64,000 bases of DNA from contig CAWCVL010000005.1 in assembly GCA_963798985.1 (NCBI GenBank), positions 186,001-250,000 on the forward strand, read 5' to 3'. This document shows, in pieces, positions 20,092 through 27,664 of this stretch. Position numbers and translations under genes: made by a program. The stretch comes from JACCTU01 sp963798985. GTDB taxonomy: Bacteria > Actinomycetota > Thermoleophilia > Gaiellales > Gaiellaceae. The first letter of the stretch is position 1. Each line of letters begins with the position of its first letter. The notes beneath the pieces were generated by a model that did no database searches, had not been told where the DNA came from, and was given only the letters and a program-made list of their open reading frames with translations.

Positions 20092-20894
20092 GCGCCGCAG
20101 TTTCGCTCCGGAAGGTCGGCAAGACGTTTGCCAGAGGAGAGGTAACAGCCCTCCAGGAGATCGACCTCGACGTGCAGCCCGGCGAGCTCATCTCGTTGAT
20201 CGGCCCATCGGGCTGCGGCAAGTCCACGCTGCTGCGGATCGTCGGCGACCTGATCCAGCCGAGCTCCGGCGAGGTCGTCGTGAACGGCAAGAGCGCTGAC
20301 CGGGCTCGCCGCGACGGCGAGTACGGGATCGTCTTCCAGGATGCGGTGCTCTACGACTGGCGGACCGTTGCCCGCAACATCGCGCTGCCGCTCGAGATGG
20401 CCGGGTGGGACCGGTCGAAGCGCGACGCACGCGTGAAGGAGATGGTCGAGCTCGTCGAGCTGACCGGCTTCGAGAAGCGGCACCCGTGGGAGTTGTCCGG
20501 TGGAATGCAGCAGCGAGTGGCGATCGCACGCGCGCTCTCGTTCTCGCCGGCGCTGCTGTTGATGGACGAGCCGTTCGGCGCGCTCGACGAGATGACCCGC
20601 GAGCGGTTGAACGGGGAGCTGCTGCGGATCTGGGCGGAGACGGGCTGCACCGTCCTGTTCGTCACGCACTCGATTGCCGAGGCAGTCTTCCTGTCGACGC
20701 GGGTCGTCGTGATGTCTCCGCGGCCGGGACGGATCACCGAGATCATCCCGATCGACCTCCCGCAGCCACGAACGTACGAGACACGCGAAGAGCCGCGCTT
20801 CTTCGAGCTGGTCACGCAGTTGCGTGAGGCGCTGCACGGCGGCTCGGGGCGCGCGCCAGCCACCCGCTTCGTGGAGGTGGCGGAGGATCGGTGA
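20088..20894 (+). CDS. ABC importer ATPase, NitT/TauT/ThiZ type
   Basis: 268 residues from GTG 20088, overlapping the permease stop (GTGA). Walker A GPSGCGKSTLL, signature LSGGMQQRVAIARAL, Walker B LLLMDEPFGALDE and the switch THSIAEAVFLS are all intact. It has the C-terminal VVMSPRPGRI signature of taurine/nitrate/thiamine-precursor transporters. It energises import through the two flanking permeases. Confidence 0.93.
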   Translation: MSAAVSLRKVGKTFARGEVTALQEIDLDVQPGELISLIGPSGCGKSTLLRIVGDLIQPSSGEVVVNGKSADRARRDGEYGIVFQDAVLYDWRTVARNIALPLEMAGWDRSKRDARVKEMVELVELTGFEKRHPWELSGGMQQRVAIARALSFSPALLLMDEPFGALDEMTRERLNGELLRIWAETGCTVLFVTHSIAEAVFLSTRVVVMSPRPGRITEIIPIDLPQPRTYETREEPRFFELVTQLREALHGGSGRAPATRFVEVAEDR

Positions 20895-21712
20895 GCGTCA
20901 TGGCGACACCCGTCGCCGGCGAGCGACTGCTCGGACGCACGATGCGCGGCGCACGCTCGTGGCTGCCGGCGGTCGGCGTGCTCCTGCTCGGGATCGGGCT
21001 CTGGGAAGGACTCGTTGCGGCTCTGGAGGTCCAGCGCTTCCTTCTGCCCCCGCCGAGCGACATCGCGCGAACGTTCTGGGACGAGCGCGACGCGCTCTGG
21101 AGCGCGGGTTGGTACACGTTCAAGGAAGCGCTCGGTGGGTTCGCGATCGGCTGCTCTGCGGGCATCGCCGTCGCGCTCGTGCTCGCGCGCTTCCGCGGGC
21201 TCTCGGCGGCGATCATGCCCTACGCGATCGCCGCGAACGCCGTCCCGATCATCGCCTTCGCCCCGATCACGAACCAGTGGTTCGGCGTGCTCAACCCCCT
21301 CTCGAAGATGGCGGTCGCGGCGGTCTTGTGCTTCTTCCCGGTGCTCGTCAACATGCTGCGCGGGCTGACCTCGGTGCACCCGTCCGCGATCGAGCTGATG
21401 CGGTCGTACGCGGCCGGCGAGGTCGAGATCTTCCGCCGCGTGAGGATCCCCAACTCGCTGCCGTTTCTCTTCTCGGCATTGAAAATCGCGAGCGTCCTCG
21501 CGATGATCGGTGCCGTGGTCGGGGAGTACTTCGGCGGGACGCAGGAGGCGCTCGGCGTCCAGATCCGCAACTCGGCGGCGCTCTTCGCCTTCGAGACGGC
21601 CTGGGCGGCGATCCTCGTCGCGAGCATCCTCGGCATCAGCTTCTATCTGGCGATCGTTGTTCTCGAGCGCCTGACCATGGGATGGCATCCGTCCGCCCGA
21701 GGGGCGGAGTGA
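20891..21712 (+). CDS. ABC importer permease (second)
   Basis: 273 residues with a GTG start overlapping the ATPase stop. About six helices; EAA loop ELMRSYAAGEVEIFRRVRIP closely parallels that of the first permease. The two permeases are therefore likely a heterodimer derived by duplication. A ThiX-type family assignment is supported by the downstream THI5-type binding protein. Confidence 0.9.
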   Translation: MSVMATPVAGERLLGRTMRGARSWLPAVGVLLLGIGLWEGLVAALEVQRFLLPPPSDIARTFWDERDALWSAGWYTFKEALGGFAIGCSAGIAVALVLARFRGLSAAIMPYAIAANAVPIIAFAPITNQWFGVLNPLSKMAVAAVLCFFPVLVNMLRGLTSVHPSAIELMRSYAAGEVEIFRRVRIPNSLPFLFSALKIASVLAMIGAVVGEYFGGTQEALGVQIRNSAALFAFETAWAAILVASILGISFYLAIVVLERLTMGWHPSARGAE

Positions 21713-21725
21713 CGAAAGGAGAGGG

Positions 21726-22853
21726 ATGAGAGGTCGTACGACGTGGTTCTTCCTCGCAACGCTGCTCGCCGCGGCGATGCTCGCGCTCGCCGCCTGCGGC
21801 GGCGACGACGACGACGGGGGAGCGGCGGACACCGCCGGGGGACAGAACGACAAGGTCACGCTCCAGAGCAAGTGGGTCCCACAGGCGCAGTTCGCGGGCT
21901 ACTACGCGGCGCTGGCGAAGGGGTACTACGACGAGGAGGGCCTCGACGTCACGATCAAGCCCGGCGGGCCGGACATCACCCCGGAGCAGGTCGTCGCGAG
22001 CGGCGGCGCCGAGTTCGGGATCGACTGGCTCCCGTCCCTCCTCGCGACGCGCGACAAGGGCGGCGACATCGTCAACATCGCCCAGGTCTTCGCCCGGTCC
22101 GGCATGACCGAGGTGACATGGAAGGACAGCGGGATCGAGAACGTCGCCGCCATGAAGGGCAAGAAGGTCGGCGTGTGGTGCTGCGGCAACGAGTTCGAGC
22201 TGTTCGCGGCGCTGACGAAGAACGGGATCGACCCGAAGAACAAGGACGAGGTCACGATCGTCAACCAGCCGTTCGACATGAGCCTCTTCGTCTCGGAGCA
22301 GGTCGACGCGGCTGCGGCGATGACGTACAACGAGCTCGCGCAGGTGCTCGAGCAGAAGAACCCGGACACGGGTGAGCTCTACACGCTCGACGACCTCAAC
22401 GTGATCACGATGGAGGACGCGGGCACTGCGATGCTCGAGGACGGCGTGTTTACCCGCGGCGACTGGATCGCCGACGAGGCGAACCAGGACATCGCGAAGC
22501 GGTTCCTGAAGGCGAGCTTCCGCGGCTGGATCTTCTGCCGCGACAACGCCGAGGAGTGCCTGCAGATCGTGCTCGACAATGGACCGACGCTCGGCGAAGG
22601 CCACCAGCGCTGGATGCTCAACGAGATCAACGCGCTGATCTGGCCGAACGAGACCGGGATCGGGCTGATGGACGAAGCCGCGTTCCAGCGGACCGCCGAC
22701 ATCTCGAAGCAGTTCGGCGTGATCGCCAAGGACGCGTCGCCGGACGCCTACCGCACCGACCTCGCACAGGCTGCGTACGACGAGCTGGGCGAGGACGGCA
22801 ACGGCGCGGACTGGCAGAAGGAGACCGTCGAAGTCACCGAGGGCGGCAAGTAG
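21726..22853 (+). CDS. THI5/NMT1-type substrate-binding lipoprotein
   Basis: 375 residues after an AAGGAGAGG site. A signal peptide ends in a lipobox, LALAAC, at about 20-25, followed by an acidic Gly-rich tether. The mature domain begins with VTLQSKWVPQAQFAGYYAAL and contains KGKKVGVWCCGNEFELFAAL, both typical of the NMT1/THI5-like family. Relatives bind pyrimidine thiamine precursors or other small nitrogen compounds. With dihydropyrimidinase as the next gene, a pyrimidine or ureide ligand is likely, but the exact ligand is not shown. Confidence 0.85.
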   Translation: MRGRTTWFFLATLLAAAMLALAACGGDDDDGGAADTAGGQNDKVTLQSKWVPQAQFAGYYAALAKGYYDEEGLDVTIKPGGPDITPEQVVASGGAEFGIDWLPSLLATRDKGGDIVNIAQVFARSGMTEVTWKDSGIENVAAMKGKKVGVWCCGNEFELFAALTKNGIDPKNKDEVTIVNQPFDMSLFVSEQVDAAAAMTYNELAQVLEQKNPDTGELYTLDDLNVITMEDAGTAMLEDGVFTRGDWIADEANQDIAKRFLKASFRGWIFCRDNAEECLQIVLDNGPTLGEGHQRWMLNEINALIWPNETGIGLMDEAAFQRTADISKQFGVIAKDASPDAYRTDLAQAAYDELGEDGNGADWQKETVEVTEGGK

Positions 22854-22880
22854 CAACATGAGCCGAGAAGGGAGATCCGC

Positions 22881-24296
22881 ATGTCAATCTTGATCAAAGG
22901 CGGCCGCGTCATCACCGCGGCAGACGACTACGTCGGCGACGTCTACGTCGAGGACGAGCGGATCTCCCTGATCGGCGAGTCGCTCGACGTCGAGGCCGAC
23001 CGGGTGATCGACGCCCACGGCAAGTACGTGCTACCGGGCTGCATCGACCCGCACACGCACCTCGACATGCCGTTCGGCGGCACCGTGACGATCGACGACG
23101 TCGAGTCCGGGCAGACCGCGGCCGCGTTCGGCGGCACGACCTGCCACGTCGACTTCGTGATCCAGCCGCAAGGCTCGACGTTCGCCGCGGCCCTCGACGA
23201 CTGGAAGTCGAAGGCCGAAGGCAAGCAGGTGATCGACATGGGCTACCACATGGCGATCACCGACCTCGACGACGGCGGGACGCTCGAGGAGCTCGCCTCG
23301 CTGCCGGAGCAGGGCGTCACGTCCTACAAGCTCTTCATGGCGTACAAGGGCGCGCTCATGGTGAGCGACGAGACGCTCTTCCGCGCCATGGAAGTGGCGG
23401 CGCAGTCGGGCGCGCTCGTGATGGTGCACGCCGAGAACGGCGACCTGATCGACGTGCTCGTGAAGCAGGCGCTCGCGGCCGGGAACACCGAGCCGCTCTA
23501 CCACGCGCTCACGCGGCCGCCCGAGGCGGAAGGCGAGGCGACGAACCGCGCGATCCAGCTCGCGCACGTCGCCGGCGCTCCGCTGTACGTCGTGCACGTG
23601 ACCTGCAAGGAGGCGGTCGACCCGATCGCGCTCGCTCGCGAGAAGGGTTGGGACGTCTGGGGCGAGACCTGCACACAGTACTTTTTCAACAGCCTGGACG
23701 ACATCGCGAAGCCGAACTTCGAGGGTGCGAAGTACGTCTACTCGCCGCCGGTGCGCGACAAGGCGAACTGGGACGTCCTCTGGAACGCCGTCCGCACGGA
23801 CTCGCTCTCGGTGATCTCGACCGACCACTGCGCGTTCACGTGGGGCGAGCAGAAGATGATGGGCAAGGACGACTTCTCGAAGATCCCGAACGGCGGGCCG
23901 GGTCTCGAGAACCGGCTGCACATGATCCATGAGTTCGGCGCGCGCGCCGGCCGGATCTCGCTGAACCGGATGGTCGAGCTGCTCGCGACGAGCCCGGCGA
24001 AGCTCTTCGGGCTCTATCCGCGCAAGGGGACGGTCGCGGTCGGCTCCGACGCGGATCTCGTGATCTTCGACCCGAACCGCAAGCACGTGATTACGGCAGA
24101 CGGCCAGCATTCGCGCACGGACTACAACCTCTACGAAGGGACGGAGGTCACCGGGACGCCCGAGGTCGTGCTCCTGCGCGGCAACGTCCTCGTCGAGAAC
24201 GACGAGCTGGTCGCCGCGCCCGGCATCGGGCGCTTCGTTGCTCGGGCGAAGTTCGGCGAGGAGCTGAAGGGCGGGGCGGCAGTGACAGCCTCATGA
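22881..24296 (+). CDS. hydA: Dihydropyrimidinase / D-hydantoinase
   Basis: 471 residues, 27 bp after the binding-protein gene with a GGGAG site. The binuclear metal site is complete: DPHTHLDMP near 57, the carboxylated Lys in TSYKLFMAYKG near 150, the His-containing MVHAENGD and VVHVTCKEA, and the Asp in STDHCAF. It opens dihydrouracil or dihydrothymine (or hydantoins) to the N-carbamoyl acid, the substrate of the amidohydrolase at 18000-19244. Located in the same operon as the importer. Confidence 0.93.
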   Translation: MSILIKGGRVITAADDYVGDVYVEDERISLIGESLDVEADRVIDAHGKYVLPGCIDPHTHLDMPFGGTVTIDDVESGQTAAAFGGTTCHVDFVIQPQGSTFAAALDDWKSKAEGKQVIDMGYHMAITDLDDGGTLEELASLPEQGVTSYKLFMAYKGALMVSDETLFRAMEVAAQSGALVMVHAENGDLIDVLVKQALAAGNTEPLYHALTRPPEAEGEATNRAIQLAHVAGAPLYVVHVTCKEAVDPIALAREKGWDVWGETCTQYFFNSLDDIAKPNFEGAKYVYSPPVRDKANWDVLWNAVRTDSLSVISTDHCAFTWGEQKMMGKDDFSKIPNGGPGLENRLHMIHEFGARAGRISLNRMVELLATSPAKLFGLYPRKGTVAVGSDADLVIFDPNRKHVITADGQHSRTDYNLYEGTEVTGTPEVVLLRGNVLVENDELVAAPGIGRFVARAKFGEELKGGAAVTAS

Positions 24297-24304
24297 CGGA
24301 GCGG

Positions 24305-24310
24305 TAGGAT
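24305..24310 (+). promoter_or_regulatory. Candidate -10 box of the first DUF4242 gene
   Basis: TAGGAT ends six bases before the ATG at 24317, and there is no ribosome-binding site. This fits leaderless transcription, separate from the hydA operon that ends 20 bases upstream. Confidence 0.45.
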
Positions 24311-24316
24311 CGTGCG

Positions 24317-24607
24317 ATGCCCCGCTACCTGATCGTCAGGCGATTCTCGGTCGACGAGAGCCAGATGCCCTTCGTCGGACGGCGTTCGAGAGAGATCACC
24401 GAGGACGAGCTCCCGGAGATCACGTGGGAGCACAGCCACGTCGTCGTCGAGCCCGACGGCAACGTCCTGACCTACTGCGTCTACGACGCCCCGGACGAAG
24501 ACACAGTCATGGAGCACTCCAAGCGTCTCGGCAGGCACCACGTCGAGGCGCTCCACGAGATCGCCGGCGACGTCACGCCGGCAGACTTCCCGCCGGTCAC
24601 GACCTAA
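24317..24607 (+). CDS. DUF4242 (SCO4226-like) small protein, copy 1
   Basis: 96 residues with the DUF4242 ferredoxin-like pattern: MPRYLIVRRF at the start, TWEHSHVVVEPDGNVLTYCV in the middle, and a C-terminal HHVEALHEIAGDVTPADFP. The family prototype SCO4226 is described as a nickel-binding protein. Metal-ligand candidates here are the His residues of WEHSHV and HSKRLGRHH. It converges with the cyclase-AAA gene, overlapping by four bases. Copy 3 (29638-29943) is clearly related. Confidence 0.8.
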   Translation: MPRYLIVRRFSVDESQMPFVGRRSREITEDELPEITWEHSHVVVEPDGNVLTYCVYDAPDEDTVMEHSKRLGRHHVEALHEIAGDVTPADFPPVTT

Positions 24608-26700
24608 CCCGCGGCCGGGCCCTGAAGGCCGAGCAGCCTCGCATCGAGCACGTGGAGGCTCGCCTGCTCGGCAAGCGCGAGGCGCCGTCTGAGCTCGGTC
24701 CGCCGTGCATCGTCCTCCGGCACGAGCGTGTAGGCCTCGCGGTAGAGCGACGCAGCACGCTCCTTGGCCCAGCCGCTCTCGGCCGCCGCGGCGGCCGCGG
24801 CGAAGTAGTCCACGGCGCGCGCCTGGTCGCCGGCGTCGCGCCAGTGGCGGGCGAGAGCGGCGCCGGCCTCCCCGAACTCGCCGCTCGCTTCCTCGAGAAA
24901 GAGCGCGACCTCACGGTGGCGTTCCTGGCGCCGAGGGCGCGGCAGCAGCTCGTACGCCACGTCCCGGACGAGCACGTGGTTGAACGAGTACTGCTGATCT
25001 CCCTGGAACGCAGACACGGTGTCACGCCCGACGAGATCGCGCCGCTCCAGCTCTGCAAGCGCCGCGCCCAGCGCCTCCGTTTCCGTCGTCATTCGCTCGA
25101 GCGCGCCGCGCCAGAACACCTTTCCGGCCACCGCCGCGTCGAGCAGGACCGACCGCTCGCTCGCTGGCAGCGCGTCGAGGCGTGCGGCGATCAGTTCCCT
25201 GATCGTCGTCGGCAGCGACGCCTCGGGCTCACCGGTCTCTGCCACTGCGGCGACGAGTTGCTCGATGAAGAGCGGGTTGCCATCGGCGAGCTGCGCGAGC
25301 TCTATCGCCTCACCTGGACGCTCACCGACGCCGAGCTCTGTCAGGCGTTGCGCGGCGAGCTCGGACGCGTCGTGTGCATCGAGCGGGCGCAGCTGAATCG
25401 CGGAGTGAGCCAAGAGCCCGCCTCCCCACGTCGGACGGACGTCGAGAAGCTCCGGGCGCGCGAGCACGACGACGAGGATCGGCAAGTCGCGCAGCCGCGC
25501 CGCGAGGAGCTCCACGAGGTCGAGCAGGCTCTCGTCGCCCCAGTGAAGGTCTTCGAACACGAGCATCGTCGGCCGGTCGGCGGCGACGGCTTCGATGAAG
25601 GTGCGAATCGAGAAAAAGAGGCTTTCGCGGTCGGCGACGGTGCCGGACGGATCCAGTCCAAGGAGAACAGCGAGATGCTCGGTGACGCTTCGCGACTCGG
25701 CCGCCGGAAGCAGCGTCGAGACCGCGCCTTCGAGCTTCTGTTGTGCCGACTCGACGCTGTCGTTCTCGAAGATCCCGCACAGCTGCTTGAGCTGGAACCC
25801 GAGCGCGGCATAGGCGGTGCTCTCGCGGTAGGGAAGCGACCGCCCGCGCACGATCCGTCCGCCGCGGGACTCGACGAGCGCCCCGAACTCGACACCGAGC
25901 CGTGTCTTCCCCACCCCTGCCGGCCCGATCACGGTGACCAGCTGCGGCGTGCGCTCGGAGGCGACGCGGTCCCACGTCCCGCTCAGCAGTTCCAACTCGC
26001 GGGCGCGCCCGACGAGCGCCCCGGCGAGCGCCCGGTCTCCCGGGACGTGTGCCTCGCTCACCGCGATCCAGGCCGCGACCGGAAGCTCCTTGCCCTTCGC
26101 GTGGACGGCAGGAGCAGGCGTGTAGACGATCGCCGCACGCGTCGCGCGGTAGGTCTCCTCGCCGACGAGGATGCCGCCGATCGGAGCCGCGGTCTGGAGT
26201 CGTGCTGCGGTGTTGACGACGTCGCCCGTGACCATCGCCTCGCCGAGCGCGGCACGCGCGTTCATCACCACGAGCGCCTCGCCGGTGTTCACGGCGACGC
26301 GGATCTTCAGATCGAGCTCCGGGTCCGATTCGTCGATCGCGCGCACTCGCTCGCGCACTGCGAGCGCGGCACGAACTGCACGCTCGGCGTCGTCGCCGAA
26401 CGCCGTCGGAGCGCCGAACAGACCCATGATCGCGTCGCCGATGAACTTTTCGACTACGCCGCCGAACGACTCGATCTCTCCGCGGACGGCGTCGTGGTAC
26501 GGACGGAGCAGCGCCTGCACGTCCTCGGGGTCGAGCCGCTCGGACCGCGACGTGAAGCCGACGAGGTCGACGAAGATGACGCTGACGAGGCGGCGCTCCT
26601 CGTTCGGCGCCTCGTTCTCGCCGGCGAGCGGCTGGCCGCAGGCGAGACAGAACCGCGCGACGGCGGGGTTCTCCTGGCCGCAAGCACTGCAGAGGCTCAC
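24604..26700 (-). CDS. Zinc-ribbon, class III cyclase-homology and AAA/STAND ATPase protein
   Basis: 698 residues. An N-terminal zinc ribbon (CSACGQENP...CLACGQ, 4-21) is followed by a class III cyclase domain (about 35-205) and an AAA ATPase with Walker A GPAGVGKTRLG near 265. The cyclase domain keeps both metal Asp residues (VDLVGFTSR, FIGDAIM) and the Asn/Arg pair in VVNTAARLQ, so activity is possible. The C-terminal helical region is shorter than in typical 1000-residue relatives, ending soon after a short repeat-like stretch. It converges on DUF4242 copy 1. A signal-transducing ATPase role is inferred. Confidence 0.8.
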   Translation of the reverse strand: MSLCSACGQENPAVARFCLACGQPLAGENEAPNEERRLVSVIFVDLVGFTSRSERLDPEDVQALLRPYHDAVRGEIESFGGVVEKFIGDAIMGLFGAPTAFGDDAERAVRAALAVRERVRAIDESDPELDLKIRVAVNTGEALVVMNARAALGEAMVTGDVVNTAARLQTAAPIGGILVGEETYRATRAAIVYTPAPAVHAKGKELPVAAWIAVSEAHVPGDRALAGALVGRARELELLSGTWDRVASERTPQLVTVIGPAGVGKTRLGVEFGALVESRGGRIVRGRSLPYRESTAYAALGFQLKQLCGIFENDSVESAQQKLEGAVSTLLPAAESRSVTEHLAVLLGLDPSGTVADRESLFFSIRTFIEAVAADRPTMLVFEDLHWGDESLLDLVELLAARLRDLPILVVVLARPELLDVRPTWGGGLLAHSAIQLRPLDAHDASELAAQRLTELGVGERPGEAIELAQLADGNPLFIEQLVAAVAETGEPEASLPTTIRELIAARLDALPASERSVLLDAAVAGKVFWRGALERMTTETEALGAALAELERRDLVGRDTVSAFQGDQQYSFNHVLVRDVAYELLPRPRRQERHREVALFLEEASGEFGEAGAALARHWRDAGDQARAVDYFAAAAAAAESGWAKERAASLYREAYTLVPEDDARRTELRRRLALAEQASLHVLDARLLGLQGPAAG

Positions 26701-26706
26701 AGCTGG

Positions 26707-26712
26707 ATCCTA
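26707..26712 (-). promoter_or_regulatory. Candidate -10 box of the cyclase-AAA gene
   Basis: Minus-strand TAGGAT ends six bases before the GTG at 26700. Its first two bases are also the outer bases of the adjacent hairpin. Confidence 0.45.
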
Positions 26713-26746
26713 GGCGGGGCCGGTTGCCCTGCACCGGCCCCGCCTA
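26711..26746. terminator. Strong hairpin between the secreted-protein operon and the AAA gene
   Basis: A perfect 14-bp inverted repeat (TAGGCGGGGCCGGT and its complement) flanks an eight-base loop. It lies seven bases after the stop of the minus-strand gene at 26754 and immediately before the -10 box of the next minus-strand gene. It probably terminates the upstream operon. Confidence 0.65.
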
Positions 26747-26753
26747 CGTCACG

Positions 26754-27269
26754 TCACGACCCGTCGCACTCCACGTTCGGATTCCAGGCGTTCAGGATCC
26801 CGCTCGGGTTGGGCTTCCAGATCCACGCGTGCAGCGCGTAGAACGCCGGCAGGCCGAACCGGTTCGGGGAAGGGACGACGTCGAACTGCTGACCGAAGAG
26901 CGATGGCCGCGCGATCCCGGGCCCCTGGAACACGACGTACTCGAGCGCGACGAGCTTGAGCGTGCCGTCGTTCCTCGGCTCGTAGACGAGGGCTTCCGGC
27001 TTGTCGACGTCGACGGCCGGGTCTCCGGCCAGGTCGAGGTTGACCATATGCACACCCATCGCGCCCTCTCCGGGCTGGGTGATGCACGTCTTGCCGCTGA
27101 GCTCCGGCAGCCGGAACGAATAGCCGGCCGCGATCGCCTTGTCGACGTCGTGGAAGCGTGCGGTCGCCGGCTTGGCGCCGTCGAACGCAGCGCCGGCGAC
27201 CGCGATGCTCGCAACACCCAGCAGCGAGATCGCGGCGGCGATGAACACGAAGATGCGTGCGCGCTTCAT
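26754..27269 (-). CDS. Secreted hypothetical protein
   Basis: 171 residues from ATG 27269, preceded by AGGAGG. A basic start and hydrophobic core ending in VAGAAF predict a signal peptide of about 28 residues. The mature part contains KTCITQPGEGAMGVHMVN, EALVYEPRNDGTLKLVALEYVVF and FYALHAWIWKPNPSGI. The sequence looks like a conserved exported beta-rich domain, but I do not recognise a named family. Its start overlaps the stop of the preceding DUF4242 gene (ATGA), so the two are coupled and may act together. Confidence 0.7.
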   Translation of the reverse strand: MKRARIFVFIAAAISLLGVASIAVAGAAFDGAKPATARFHDVDKAIAAGYSFRLPELSGKTCITQPGEGAMGVHMVNLDLAGDPAVDVDKPEALVYEPRNDGTLKLVALEYVVFQGPGIARPSLFGQQFDVVPSPNRFGLPAFYALHAWIWKPNPSGILNAWNPNVECDGS

Positions 27270-27559
27270 GCGAGTACCTCCTGTGGGTCGGGCCACACGA
27301 CCACCGTGTCGGCCACTGCGACGATCTCGTCGACGGGCAGCTCCGCCCGTCGAGCGTGCTCCCGGATCGCCTCGGGACTGCTCGCCTGGTAGATGCAGAC
27401 GGTGCCGATCGAGCCGTCCTCCTCCGCCAGCACGTAGCTGCGGATCCAGCGGACGTCGCCCGGCGTCTGCTCGCCCTCGAGCGTCGAGCGCTCGGCAGCC
27501 AGCCCGAGGTCGCCGGCGTCGCGCCACCCATTGCGGCGAAGGATCACGTTGGCCTGCAT
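27266..27559 (-). CDS. DUF4242-like small protein, copy 2
   Basis: 97 residues from ATG 27559. Its second half is DUF4242-like: RWIRSYVLAEEDGSIGTVCI, then SSPEAIREHARRAELPVDEI. The N-terminal MQANVILRRNGWRD replaces the usual MPRY start, so this copy belongs to a divergent subgroup. Its stop overlaps the start of the secreted-protein gene. It diverges from the SARP gene across a 105-bp region with heptamer repeats. Confidence 0.65.
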   Translation of the reverse strand: MQANVILRRNGWRDAGDLGLAAERSTLEGEQTPGDVRWIRSYVLAEEDGSIGTVCIYQASSPEAIREHARRAELPVDEIVAVADTVVVWPDPQEVLA

Positions 27560-27605
27560 CGGGTTGGTCCCCCTGGATCGATGACGTCCGAAGCGTGCGA
27601 GAGGG

Positions 27606-27646
27606 ACCGTCATGCGACCGTCACGCGGATCGTCAAGCGTCCGTGA
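27606..27646 (+). promoter_or_regulatory. Four heptamer direct repeats with 11-12 bp period, candidate SARP operator
   Basis: ACCGTCA (27606-27612), ACCGTCA (27617-27623), ATCGTCA (27629-27635) and TCCGTGA (27640-27646) repeat with 11, 12 and 11 bp steps. Known SARP sites are heptamers with four-base spacers lying just upstream of the -10 element. Here the last repeat ends six bases before TACGCT of the SARP gene itself. Confidence 0.6.
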
Positions 27647-27652
27647 GGGGAT

Positions 27653-27658
27653 TACGCT
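27653..27658 (+). promoter_or_regulatory. Candidate -10 box of the SARP-AAA gene
   Basis: TACGCT ends six bases before the GTG at 27665 with no ribosome-binding site, and it lies directly downstream of the heptamer repeats. Confidence 0.5.
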
Positions 27659-27664
27659 TCGCTC

